From the NCBI RefSeq assembly GCF_900174485.1, contig NZ_LT837803.1, positions 1,054,001-1,118,000 of the forward strand: a stretch of DNA of 64,000 nt, in the 5' to 3' direction. This document shows positions 46,571 through 55,153 of the stretch, piece after piece. The stretch's first letter is position 1; every line of letters starts with the position of its first letter. Source of the DNA: Sterolibacterium denitrificans. GTDB lineage: Bacteria > Pseudomonadota > Gammaproteobacteria > Burkholderiales > Rhodocyclaceae. Both the position numbers and the translations under genes were made by a program. The notes below the pieces were generated by a model. It had not been told where the DNA came from and made no database searches. It saw only the letters and a list, made by a program, of their open reading frames with translations.

Positions 46571-48940
46571 TCACGTTGTGATGGCGCGCGCCAACGGCCG
46601 CAACTGCAGATGATGGAACATCTGCAGATAGCGCGCGGTTTCTTCGCGTTCCAGCTTGCTGACGAACTTCCAGAAGCCATAGATGCGAGTAAGCGTCATC
46701 ATCCGTTCGGCATACAGGCGCCAGGTGTAGCGTGCGGCGACCCGCGTCAGGGCGGCGCTGGAAATGCTTCGCCAGTATTCCGGATCGCTGCTGCAGCGTT
46801 CCAGAAAGTCCGCCATGGCTGTCGCGGCCTTGCCGCCTTGACCGGGGTCGATGTGGAAGCCCGAAATGCCGTGCTCGATGATTTCCAGCGGGCCGCCATG
46901 ACGGGTGGCGAAGACCGGCAGTCCGGACGCCATGGCTTCAATCAGGGTGAGGCCGAAGGCTTCAAACAGGGCTGGCTGGACAAAGATGCCCCGGCAATCG
47001 GCGATGACCCGATAGATTTCTCCCGTCAGCGCCTTGTCGAGTCGCGCGCCCAGCCAGCGCATCTGGCCGTCCAGTTGATGCTGGTCCATGAGGTCGTGCA
47101 TGCGCTGTATCTGTTCTTTTTCCTCGGCATCGGAAGAGGCGGCTGGATCGGTATGACCGCCGATGATCAGCAGATTGGCCGCCTGCCGCAGACGCGGTTC
47201 GTTGCCGAACCAGTCGACCAGGCCACTGAGATTCTTGATGCGATCCAGGCGGGCCAGCGTGAAGAGCAGGGGCTTGTCCGGGTTGCTGAAGCCCCCGCGC
47301 CAGGGAACGCCGGGATCGCTGGCAAACAGCAATCGATCGATCTGTGGCCGCAGCGAGTGCAGGCGCCGCTCTGCATCATGGTATGGGAAAAATACTTCGG
47401 CATCGGCACCGGGCGAAACGATGTTGAAGCGCGGATCGAAGGGATCGATGCCGCGCACCACGCGGTACAGTCCAGGCAGGGTCCAGGCCTGGTAGCTTTC
47501 GTATTGCCCGACGGTTTCGTGCGTGCCGGCAATTTCCTGCAAGGTGCTGGTGATGACGAAATCCGCACTGTTCATGGCGATCAGGTCGGCGGTGTATTGG
47601 CAGGCGAAGTGATGGCTGCCGTCGTTGTCGCGCCAGTACAGCGCCGAGTGCAGATACTTGCTTTGTTCCAGGGCATGGGCGATGTTGCACTGGGTGACGC
47701 CCAGGCGTTGCGAGAGCAGGGAGGCAACCAGATTGCCGTCGGAGTAGTTGCCGACGATCAGGTCGGGGCGGCCGCCCAGCTCGGCCAGGGCCGCATGCTC
47801 GACATCGACGGCAAAGTCTTCCAGATAGGGCCAGATGTCGAAGCGCGAGATCCAGTGACGCAGCACTTCGCCGCCGGGATGGCGGAAGGGAACCCGCAGG
47901 ATGACGGCATGTTCGCAGCCATGGATTCTTTCCAGAGCCTGGTCGCAGGTCGTGCCGTCGGCCTCGGGAATCAGACGAGTGACGACCAGGATGCGAGGTT
48001 CGACGTTGACGCCCTGTACGGCCAGACGGTGGCGCATTTCCTGTTCCAGGGCGCGCACCTGATCCAGGATGTACACCACCTGCCCGCCGGTGTCCGGCCG
48101 GCCGAGTACGCCATCCTGGGCGAACCAGCCGTGTGGAGAAAGAATCAGCAGCCGAGAGACCATCGGGATGCGGGCGAGAAAGGTTTCCAGCGTCTGGGGC
48201 GAGGGTGCTTCGAGCAGATCGATGAGCAGGCTCATGGTTTCCGTCATGCGTTGCGCCGTATCGCCCCAGCCGGGTGCGAATCCCAGGCGCCCCATGGGTT
48301 CGGCCAGTTCATTCCAGGGCGTTTCTGCCGGTTGCCGCTGCAACAGCGCCTGAGCTTCACGCAGGGCAGCGCGCAGCGCTGGAACACCCTGCAGGAAATC
48401 AAACAGCATCAATTGCTGGCCGGCAAGGGCATGCACGTGCAGAAAATCGATCAGGCGGGCCTGCCCTTCCGCGGGGTTCTGGAACATGGCGCTGGCCAGG
48501 TGGCGGTTGAGGAAGGACATGCCCTGGCCGATGGAGCGTATTTCCTGCAGGCGTGGAAATTCACGGTTGAAGGGGCCGAAATCGACTTCGAGCATGTCGT
48601 TGGCGGTGCATTCATCCACGACCAGACGTTCCTTGAAATGCAGGTACTCGCTGGCGTCGATGCATTCCGGCAGCAGGGTGTCGAGATGCTGGCGCAGATA
48701 GTGCCAATGACCGGCATGCTCGCGGATGGCAAAGCAGGCCTGGGGCGGACGCAGTACCGCTTCCTGCATGTGGCGCACGGCTTGGGCCAGCGGATTGCCT
48801 TTATCTGCCACGCTGGCCTGGTAGTGTTCCTGAAGATCGGTGTGGAGCAGCAGGGAGCGGCCATCGGCGAAGCAGCTTCGCAGGAAGGCCTGCATGGCAT
48901 CGCGGTTCTGCGTGGTCCAGGCGCACAGGCTTTCGATCAT
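46571..48940 (-). CDS. sucrose synthase
   Basis: A 789-residue GT4 enzyme of near plant-type SUS length. It interconverts sucrose plus NDP with NDP-glucose plus fructose. Residues about 1-270 are the SUS-specific N-terminal region. ILSPHGWFAQDGVLGRPDTGGQVVYILDQVRALE begins the synthase domain, and the E-x7-E motif EAFGLTLIEAMASGLPVFATRHGGP is present. NIAHALEQSKYL is typical. Its start overlaps the sucrose-phosphate synthase stop by 4 bp. It may run toward sucrose breakdown, feeding ADP-glucose. Confidence 0.93.
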   Translation of the reverse strand: MIESLCAWTTQNRDAMQAFLRSCFADGRSLLLHTDLQEHYQASVADKGNPLAQAVRHMQEAVLRPPQACFAIREHAGHWHYLRQHLDTLLPECIDASEYLHFKERLVVDECTANDMLEVDFGPFNREFPRLQEIRSIGQGMSFLNRHLASAMFQNPAEGQARLIDFLHVHALAGQQLMLFDFLQGVPALRAALREAQALLQRQPAETPWNELAEPMGRLGFAPGWGDTAQRMTETMSLLIDLLEAPSPQTLETFLARIPMVSRLLILSPHGWFAQDGVLGRPDTGGQVVYILDQVRALEQEMRHRLAVQGVNVEPRILVVTRLIPEADGTTCDQALERIHGCEHAVILRVPFRHPGGEVLRHWISRFDIWPYLEDFAVDVEHAALAELGGRPDLIVGNYSDGNLVASLLSQRLGVTQCNIAHALEQSKYLHSALYWRDNDGSHHFACQYTADLIAMNSADFVITSTLQEIAGTHETVGQYESYQAWTLPGLYRVVRGIDPFDPRFNIVSPGADAEVFFPYHDAERRLHSLRPQIDRLLFASDPGVPWRGGFSNPDKPLLFTLARLDRIKNLSGLVDWFGNEPRLRQAANLLIIGGHTDPAASSDAEEKEQIQRMHDLMDQHQLDGQMRWLGARLDKALTGEIYRVIADCRGIFVQPALFEAFGLTLIEAMASGLPVFATRHGGPLEIIEHGISGFHIDPGQGGKAATAMADFLERCSSDPEYWRSISSAALTRVAARYTWRLYAERMMTLTRIYGFWKFVSKLEREETARYLQMFHHLQLRPLARAITT

Positions 48941-51090
48941 GTCCTTGCTCCCTCCGTAACGATGAAGCCATAGTGGGCCATGCCTTCAAGGATACCGGCC
49001 GCATGGCGATTGCTGGCGAAATAGATTTGTTCGAGGCCGCGAAACTTCTGCAGTTCCGGGCTGTGATTGGCGACGACCACGCCGAGCGTATCGCCCACCA
49101 GCATTTCGGCGTCATTGCCGGAGTCGCCGGCCACCAGGAAATTTCGCAATGGCAATCCCCACTTGTAGGCCAGATAGCGTACGGCCTGTCCCTTGGAGGC
49201 GCGGATGGGCAAGACGTCGAGATAAGCCTGGTGGGAGTAGATCAGGTTGGCGTGCAGGCCTTCGCCCTGAAGAAGCTTGTAGAGCGCACGCAGTGGAGGC
49301 ATCGAGGCAGGATCGACCAGATAGCTCAATTTGAATTCGCGCTGGTTTTCCGGTTGCTGCAGGATCAGGCCGGGAATGCCGGTCAACAGATCCGCCAATG
49401 CGTCGCGCCGCCAGCGATGGCGAATGTGGCGTATCCAGCCATTGTCCGGCAGCATGGTGCGACCATAGTGAATCTCGCTGCCAACCGAGGTGATCAGCGC
49501 ATCCGGCCGGGGTACCCGCCACTGACGCAAGATGGACAGCGTGCTTTCCAGGGAACGGCCGGTGGCGACGGCAAATCCCAGTTGCCGCCCGCTGGTGCGC
49601 AATACTTCGATGAGCCGGGTCAGCGAGTGGCGGTCGCCGATCAGCGTATTGTCGATGTCACTGACCAGCATGCGTTGCACGAAGGGCAGTGAAGTGGCTG
49701 GACCCGGATGCAGATGGGCCGCCAGTTCGCGGCGTATCTGCTTGCGCTCCTTGCGCGCCAGCCGGCGCACCGCTTTCAGATATTTGGCGACATGGGCATC
49801 CCAAGTGTAATGATGACTCACGCCGGAAAGCCCGTGCTGCGCCCGCCGGCGCCAGGCACGTGCATCACCCAGAACTTCCAGCAGACCGCGTGCGATGTCG
49901 TTGCTGTCGAGTGGATCGATCAGGATGCCATTGTTGCAGTTGGCAATGATGTCGCGAGGGCCGCCGTCGGCTGTGGCCACGATCGGCAGGCCACTGGCGG
50001 CCGCTTCGATCAGGGTCAGGCCGAAAGGCTCGGTCAGGGCCGGATTGGCGAAGACGCCATGACGCTGGGCTGCCAGACGGTAAAACTGCGGTATATCTTC
50101 CGGCCGATGCCGCTTGGGCAATGCCACCTTGCCCCACAGGTCGAAGCGATCGACGGCCAGCAACAGATCGGTCAGAACCTTCGCCTGGTCCTCGTCCAGA
50201 TCACGCAGGTCATCGCGCTGTCCGGCGATGATCGCCAGATTGGCACGCTGCCGCAGTTCGTCCGAGTTGCCGTAGGCTTCAACCAGGCGCAAGAGATTTT
50301 TGCGGACTTCGGGGCGGCAGATGGCAAGGATCAGTGGCTTGCGCGGCTCGGTGAGAAAGCGATCGAGCATGCCCGGCACTTCGGCTGCCAGTGGCGCCTT
50401 GCCGGGTGGCGCAAAACGGGAGGTGTCCGTTCCCGGTGGAATCACCAGGGCGCGACCTGGCTGGTAATTTTCATAGAGGCCGTATTGCTCCTGGGTTTCC
50501 TGCGGCGTACTGGCGATGATCAATTGGGCATTGGCCAGTATGGTTTCCTCTGCGGCAATGCGCCTGGCGAAATTGAACTGGCGTTCCAGTGCCAGGGGTT
50601 TACGGCCATGTGCCAGCAAGCGCTGGCGTTTGCAGCGCCCCAGTGAGTGGCCGGTGTGGATGAGGGGGATTCCCAGCAGTTGCGAAAGCTGGGTGCCGAC
50701 ATAGCCGGCATCGGCATAGTGGCTGTGTATGACGTCGGGCAGCCGGGCCTGTTGCCTCAAATAATGCACGATGCGGTCGACCAGCAGATCGAGATGATTC
50801 CAGAACACTTCCTTGCGCAGATAGCGCCTGGGGCCAAAGGGAAGGCGCACCAGGCGCGCTCCGGGGCCAAGGATTTCCTCTTCCTGCGCATAGTCGGCCG
50901 ACAGTTGGGGATCGTCGATGAGACGGGTCAGCAAATCGACTCGTTCGACATCATCGTGGCGGCCCAATGCCCGGGCCAGTTCGACGACGTACAGCGTTTG
51001 GCCGCCGGTATCGGCATCGCGCCCCAGTTCCAGATCATGACCACGGATCAGGCCATGCAGGCTCAGCATCAGGATATAGAGAGGGTTCAT
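48937..51090 (-). CDS. sucrose-phosphate synthase with HAD phosphatase domain
   Basis: 717 residues starting MNPLYILMLSLHGLIRG at 51090, after a good GGAAAGGAAG site. Residues about 1-460 are a GT4 synthase (GRDADTGGQTLYVVELARAL; EPFGLTLIEAAASGLPIVATADGGP) making sucrose-6-phosphate from NDP-glucose and fructose-6-phosphate. Residues about 472-717 are a HAD phosphatase (SDIDNTLIGDRHSL; ATGRSLES; GDSGNDAEML), which may also remove the phosphate. It overlaps fructokinase (4 bp) and sucrose synthase (4 bp): one coupled operon. Confidence 0.93.
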   Translation of the reverse strand: MNPLYILMLSLHGLIRGHDLELGRDADTGGQTLYVVELARALGRHDDVERVDLLTRLIDDPQLSADYAQEEEILGPGARLVRLPFGPRRYLRKEVFWNHLDLLVDRIVHYLRQQARLPDVIHSHYADAGYVGTQLSQLLGIPLIHTGHSLGRCKRQRLLAHGRKPLALERQFNFARRIAAEETILANAQLIIASTPQETQEQYGLYENYQPGRALVIPPGTDTSRFAPPGKAPLAAEVPGMLDRFLTEPRKPLILAICRPEVRKNLLRLVEAYGNSDELRQRANLAIIAGQRDDLRDLDEDQAKVLTDLLLAVDRFDLWGKVALPKRHRPEDIPQFYRLAAQRHGVFANPALTEPFGLTLIEAAASGLPIVATADGGPRDIIANCNNGILIDPLDSNDIARGLLEVLGDARAWRRRAQHGLSGVSHHYTWDAHVAKYLKAVRRLARKERKQIRRELAAHLHPGPATSLPFVQRMLVSDIDNTLIGDRHSLTRLIEVLRTSGRQLGFAVATGRSLESTLSILRQWRVPRPDALITSVGSEIHYGRTMLPDNGWIRHIRHRWRRDALADLLTGIPGLILQQPENQREFKLSYLVDPASMPPLRALYKLLQGEGLHANLIYSHQAYLDVLPIRASKGQAVRYLAYKWGLPLRNFLVAGDSGNDAEMLVGDTLGVVVANHSPELQKFRGLEQIYFASNRHAAGILEGMAHYGFIVTEGART

Positions 51091-52136
51091 GCCGGTTTCT
51101 TCCTTTCCAGTCCCCAGCGCTGACGCCAGGGGAGGTAAAAGTCCGCGTCGGACGGTACGGCGCCACGCAGGCCGCAGACCGCTGCGGCAAACTGGTTGGC
51201 GCGCTCCAGGCAGTCGGCTGGCGCCCATTTCAACTGCAAGCCCAGCAGAAAGACGGCACTGAAGGCATCGCCCGCGCCGACGGTGTCGATGATGGGCACT
51301 GCGGAAGAGGCCACGACGCTTTCCCGCCAGCCCCGCTCCCGCTCGAACAGCCAGGCGCCTCGCGCACCTCGGGTAACCAGCAGGCAGCGGATCCGGAACT
51401 GTCGGGCCAGACGTTCAGCCTGAGCCTGGGGTGCATCGTCTCCCGGGGAGAACAGAGTGGCGAGTTCAGCCAGTTCATCTTCATTGAGCTTGAGCGTGTC
51501 TGCCTGGTTCAGCGACCAATGCAGCACATCCTTGCCAACCCATGGCGGACGCAGATTGACATCCAGAAAGCCATTCGTACGGGAGCGGGAAAGCAGCCTT
51601 TTCAGGGCTGCGCGGGAGACGTTGTTGCGCTGCGCCAGCGTGCCGAAATAGATCAGCCTGGGCCGATGGGCCAGCAACAGGGCTTCGCAGGCCGCGCCAT
51701 CGATGAAATCCCAGGCCTGCTGCGGTGGAATGTCGAACCGATGCAGGCCGTTCGTCTGGCTGAATGTCACCTCGACCCGTCCGCTGGGGTGTTGTCCGTC
51801 ATGCTGTATGCCTTCGCTGGACAGTCCGGCCGCCCGACAGGCTGCGAGCAGGCGGCTGGCTCTGGCGTCCTGGCCAATGCGGGAAATCAGTAGCGGCCGG
51901 AGGATCTGCGAACCGGCCAGGCCGCATAGATGATGGGCGACATTGAAGGGAGCGCCGCCGGGTATTTCGCGATCGGGAAAGCAATCGGCGAGCAATTCGC
52001 CGAACAGGAAAACGGTGCCCGGAAAATCGGTGCTGGTCGAGGACGGGCTGGCAGGGGAGGTTGGCGCGGCAGTCACCACTGTCGTAACTCCACAGGCAGG
52101 TGGCCGAACATGCTGCCAGGACGGTGGGCCGCGCAC
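51087..52136 (-). CDS. PfkB-family fructokinase
   Basis: A 349-residue sugar kinase. FLFGELLADCFP near residue 45 begins the fold, GGAPFNVAHHLCGLAG is the substrate region, and TVGAGDAFSAVFLLGL carries the catalytic Asp and anion hole. The first 40 residues are Pro/Thr-rich and poorly conserved; a GTG start further in is possible. It phosphorylates fructose, for example that released by sucrose synthase. It is first in the operon fructokinase-sps-sus. Confidence 0.9.
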   Translation of the reverse strand: MRGPPSWQHVRPPACGVTTVVTAAPTSPASPSSTSTDFPGTVFLFGELLADCFPDREIPGGAPFNVAHHLCGLAGSQILRPLLISRIGQDARASRLLAACRAAGLSSEGIQHDGQHPSGRVEVTFSQTNGLHRFDIPPQQAWDFIDGAACEALLLAHRPRLIYFGTLAQRNNVSRAALKRLLSRSRTNGFLDVNLRPPWVGKDVLHWSLNQADTLKLNEDELAELATLFSPGDDAPQAQAERLARQFRIRCLLVTRGARGAWLFERERGWRESVVASSAVPIIDTVGAGDAFSAVFLLGLQLKWAPADCLERANQFAAAVCGLRGAVPSDADFYLPWRQRWGLERKKPA

Positions 52137-52407
52137 TCGACCGATGGAGAGAAAGATACTGCGCTGGCCCGAGTCTACTGGATTTTTGCATGGTGCCCGG
52201 CTTGCGATACGCCGGGGGGATGCCGATGGCTGCCATCCTGCAGTTCGGGCTGCAAGCGGTAAAAATGCCGGGATGGGAAAAATTTACTGCTGCCGCGAGG
52301 TGAGACAGATTTGATAATGCTGCTAAACTTCGTCACCTAACAGGATGAATACACTAAATATCCAGAGTTGTGATTCAGGAAAGAAGAAAGAACAATGAGG
52401 GGGGACT

Positions 52408-53343
52408 ATGCATCGTAACAGCAAGGTACTCTTGGCTGCTCTGTTGAGTTTGATGCTGGGTCTGGGTTCGGCGCCGGCACTGGCGGCGGGCAAGCAGGCC
52501 AAGCCTGCGACGGTCAAAAAACAGGCGCTCCAGAAGGTATCGGCAAAAAAACGCGCCACGGCCGTCATGGAGGATTATTCGACGCTGCGCCTGTATTCGA
52601 ATGCAGTGATGGTGCTGGATCAATCGACCGGCAGCGTGCTGTACGAAAAGAACTCGGAAGCGGTACTGCCGATCGCCTCGATCACCAAGCTGATGATGGC
52701 CATGGTGGCGCTGGACGCGCCGCCGGATCTCGATGAGATCCTGCAGATTGATGAAGATGACGTCGATACGCTGAAAGGCACCCATTCCCGCCTCAGGGTG
52801 GGAACCCGCCTGAGTCGTGAAGAAATGCTGCGCCTGGCGCTGATGTCGTCGGAAAATCGCGCGGCCTTCGCGTTGTCGCGTTACTACCCGGGTGGGCGGC
52901 CGGCTTTTGTCGCGGCCATGAATCGCAAGGCCCAGATGCTGGGTTTGCAGGATACCTATTTCTCCGATCCGACCGGCTTGAGTGCGGAGAATGTTTCAAG
53001 CGCCCGCGATCTGGCGCGCATGGTCAGCGTTGCCCAGCAATACCCGCTGATCCGCCAGTTTTCCACCACGTCCAATTACGAAGTGGCCTTTGGCGGCCGC
53101 ACGCATGTCTTCAACAACACCAACAGCCTGGTGAGAAGTTCATCCTGGGATATCGGCCTGTCCAAGACCGGTTTCATCAATGAGGCCGGGCGCTGCCTGG
53201 TGATGCAGGCCTGGTTCAACAACAAGCCCACCATCATCGTGTTGCTGGATTCCATCGGCAAGATGACGCGGATCGGCGATGCCAACCGGATCAAGCACTG
53301 GGTGGAAAACGGCGCCTCGTCTCTGCGCCATTCGGCAAGCTGA
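52408..53343 (+). CDS. pbpG: D-alanyl-D-alanine endopeptidase (PBP7)
   Basis: A 311-residue secreted S11 penicillin-binding protein. The signal peptide ends ALAA near residue 27. A short Lys-rich lead precedes the active-site motifs SITK (Ser91, Lys94), SEN in MSSENRAAFAL and KTG in LSKTGFINEAG. It cleaves D-Ala-meso-DAP cross-links in the periplasm. A strong GGGGGG-type ribosome site precedes the start. It is divergent from the sucrose operon; REP-like copy 2 follows its end. Confidence 0.93.
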   Translation: MHRNSKVLLAALLSLMLGLGSAPALAAGKQAKPATVKKQALQKVSAKKRATAVMEDYSTLRLYSNAVMVLDQSTGSVLYEKNSEAVLPIASITKLMMAMVALDAPPDLDEILQIDEDDVDTLKGTHSRLRVGTRLSREEMLRLALMSSENRAAFALSRYYPGGRPAFVAAMNRKAQMLGLQDTYFSDPTGLSAENVSSARDLARMVSVAQQYPLIRQFSTTSNYEVAFGGRTHVFNNTNSLVRSSSWDIGLSKTGFINEAGRCLVMQAWFNNKPTIIVLLDSIGKMTRIGDANRIKHWVENGASSLRHSAS

Positions 53344-53414
53344 AGCAGGTTTGCCGAAGCGGGATGCGCGGGTGAGAGGGATGCGCGCTGATTGGTACAT
53401 AAAGAACCACACAT

Positions 53415-53492
53415 TTGTCGTCCCCGCGAAAGCGGGGACCCAGGTACGTACTGGATTCCCGCCTGCGCGGGAATGACGAAGCCGATATTTAT
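53415..53492 (+). repeat. REP-like two-stem element, copy 2
   Basis: The same two hairpins and spacing as 6880-6957, with a few changes in the second loop (CCCGCCTGCGCGGG), ending ATGACGAAGCCGATATTTAT. It lies between pbpG and the IclR gene. Confidence 0.85.
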
Positions 53493-53516
53493 TCCCGTCA
53501 AGAATGCAGCACTACA

Positions 53517-54311
53517 CTAGCGTCCCTGGCGTATCGGCTTGACGTAGCCGATGGCGGCGGAGATTTCGTCCGCCGTATCGCGGACGATGGCTGCCCAGTC
53601 CGGCCTGTGGCGTTCTGCCGGGGCGGAGACTGACAGCCCGGCGACCAGTTCGCCGGCATCGTCCCGCACGGGTGCGGCGATGCAGCGCAGCCCCTGTTCG
53701 ATTTCCTCGTTGTCGAAGGCCACGCCGTGACGGCGGACGTGGTCGAGTTCCTTTTCCAGCGCGGACAGCGAGGTCAGCGAAGTCGGCGTGAAGCCGGGCA
53801 GCCCCGTGCGTCGGGCGTATTCGCGCACCTTGTGGGGGCCGTCTTCGACCAGAAACAGCTTGCCGACGGCGGTGACGTGCAGTGGCGCGCGCGCGCCGAC
53901 CAGATGCACGACGCGCACCGTCGAGCGGCCGCTGGAGGTGCGTTCGACATAGACGATCTCGTCGCCCTGGCGCACGCCCAGATTCACGCTCTCGCCGATT
54001 TCCCGGTGCAGACGCTGCATCAGCGGCATGGCCGAGTCGCGGATGTTGATGCGCGACTTGACCAGGTTGCCCAGTTCCAGCAGGCGGATCCCCAGTTGGT
54101 AGGTGCCCGGCCCGGCGCGTTCGACGAAGCCGCTGGCCGCCATGGCGGCGAGGATGCGATGGGTCGTCGACGGGTGCAGGCCGGTTTCCAGCGAGAGTTG
54201 CTTGAGGCTCACCGGGTCATGGTGGTATGACAGCACATCGAGCAGTTTCATCATGCGCTCGATGACCTGAATCGGATTCCTGGTTTCCGGCTGGGCGGGA
54301 GGAGGCACCAA
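53517..54311 (-). CDS. IclR-family transcriptional regulator
   Basis: A 264-residue regulator. An N-terminal winged helix (VIERMMKLLDVLSYH; LSLETGLHPSTTHRILAAMAASGFV) is followed by the IclR effector domain (GDEIVYVERTSSGRSTVRVV; APLHVTAVGKLFLVE; RRHGVAFDNEEIEQGLRCIAAPV). It is divergent from lutA with a 106-bp gap, so it probably controls the lactate-use operon, with lactate or a relative as effector (inferred). Confidence 0.93.
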   Translation of the reverse strand: MVPPPAQPETRNPIQVIERMMKLLDVLSYHHDPVSLKQLSLETGLHPSTTHRILAAMAASGFVERAGPGTYQLGIRLLELGNLVKSRINIRDSAMPLMQRLHREIGESVNLGVRQGDEIVYVERTSSGRSTVRVVHLVGARAPLHVTAVGKLFLVEDGPHKVREYARRTGLPGFTPTSLTSLSALEKELDHVRRHGVAFDNEEIEQGLRCIAAPVRDDAGELVAGLSVSAPAERHRPDWAAIVRDTADEISAAIGYVKPIRQGR

Positions 54312-54417
54312 AAGTCTTTCGTCGCTGTGGGTGATCGAATACTATATCAGATCGTGAAATATCGTCTGCTTTCCCTTGCCATTACTGGCTTTACCTTGCT
54401 TGCCCCGGTATGAATCC
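54312..54417. promoter_or_regulatory. divergent control region of the IclR regulator and lutA
   Basis: A 106-bp gap that is AT-rich around 54325-54365 (GATCGAATACTATATCAGATCG). It is the natural place for both promoters and the regulator site; no exact operator can be assigned. Confidence 0.5.
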
Positions 54418-55152
54418 ATGCGCGTCGGCCTTTTCGTGACCTGTCTGGTGGACCTGATGCGGCCGCGCATCGGTTTTGCGGCGCTGGAACTGCTGGAAGC
54501 GGCGGGTTGCCAGGTGGTCGTGCCGGCGACGCAGACCTGCTGCGGCCAACCGGCCTGGAACGCGGGCGAGCGGGCGGCGGCGCGGGCGCTGGCCGTCAAG
54601 CTGCTGGATGAATTCGAGGACTGCGATTACCTCGTGCTGCCTTCCGGTTCCTGCGCTGCCATGGTGCGCTGCCACTATCCGCAACTGGTGGCCGATGATG
54701 CCGCGCTGGCCGCACGCATGGCGGCGCTGGCGGCAAAGACTTTCGAGTTGACGGATTTTCTGGTCAATGTCGCGCGGCTCGAACGCCTGCCGCGGGCGAG
54801 CCGGTTCGTCGGCGAAGTGACCTATCACGATTCCTGTTCCGGTCTGCGCGAGCTGGGCATCAAGCAGCAGCCGCGCGCGCTGCTGGGCAAGTGCGCCCAT
54901 GTGAAGCTGAAGGAAATGCCCGCCGCCGAGGAGTGCTGCGGTTTTGGCGGGGCCTTCTCGGCCAGTTTCGGCGCGCTTTCGGCGGCGATTGCCGAAAAGA
55001 AATGCGCCAACATCCAGGCCAGCGGTGCCCCGGTGGTGGTCGGTGGCGATCTGGGCTGCCTGCTCAACATCGAAGGCAAGTTGCGGCGCATGGGCGATGA
55101 GACCACGCAGGTGCTGCATATCGCCGAAGTGCTTGCCGGTCGGGGTGATTAG
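54418..55152 (+). CDS. lutA: lactate utilization protein LutA (CCG-domain)
   Basis: A 244-residue Fe-S/CCG-domain protein starting MRVGLFVTCLVD at 54418. The two CCG motifs are CCGQPAWNAG (near residue 40) and CCGFGGAFS (near residue 180), with LVLPSGSCAAMV between them. With LutB and LutC it oxidises L-lactate to pyruvate. One base separates its stop codon from the lutB start. Confidence 0.93.
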   Translation: MRVGLFVTCLVDLMRPRIGFAALELLEAAGCQVVVPATQTCCGQPAWNAGERAAARALAVKLLDEFEDCDYLVLPSGSCAAMVRCHYPQLVADDAALAARMAALAAKTFELTDFLVNVARLERLPRASRFVGEVTYHDSCSGLRELGIKQQPRALLGKCAHVKLKEMPAAEECCGFGGAFSASFGALSAAIAEKKCANIQASGAPVVVGGDLGCLLNIEGKLRRMGDETTQVLHIAEVLAGRGD

Positions 55153-55153
55153 C

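Noticed and set aside
46610-48973. Long open frame antisense to sucrose synthase
   Set aside because: Explained by codon bias of the opposite strand; no start signal or domain.
53415-53492. REP-like element considered as a phage attachment site
   Set aside because: No integrase gene and no tRNA nearby; the same element is found at 6880-6957 as a plain intergenic repeat.
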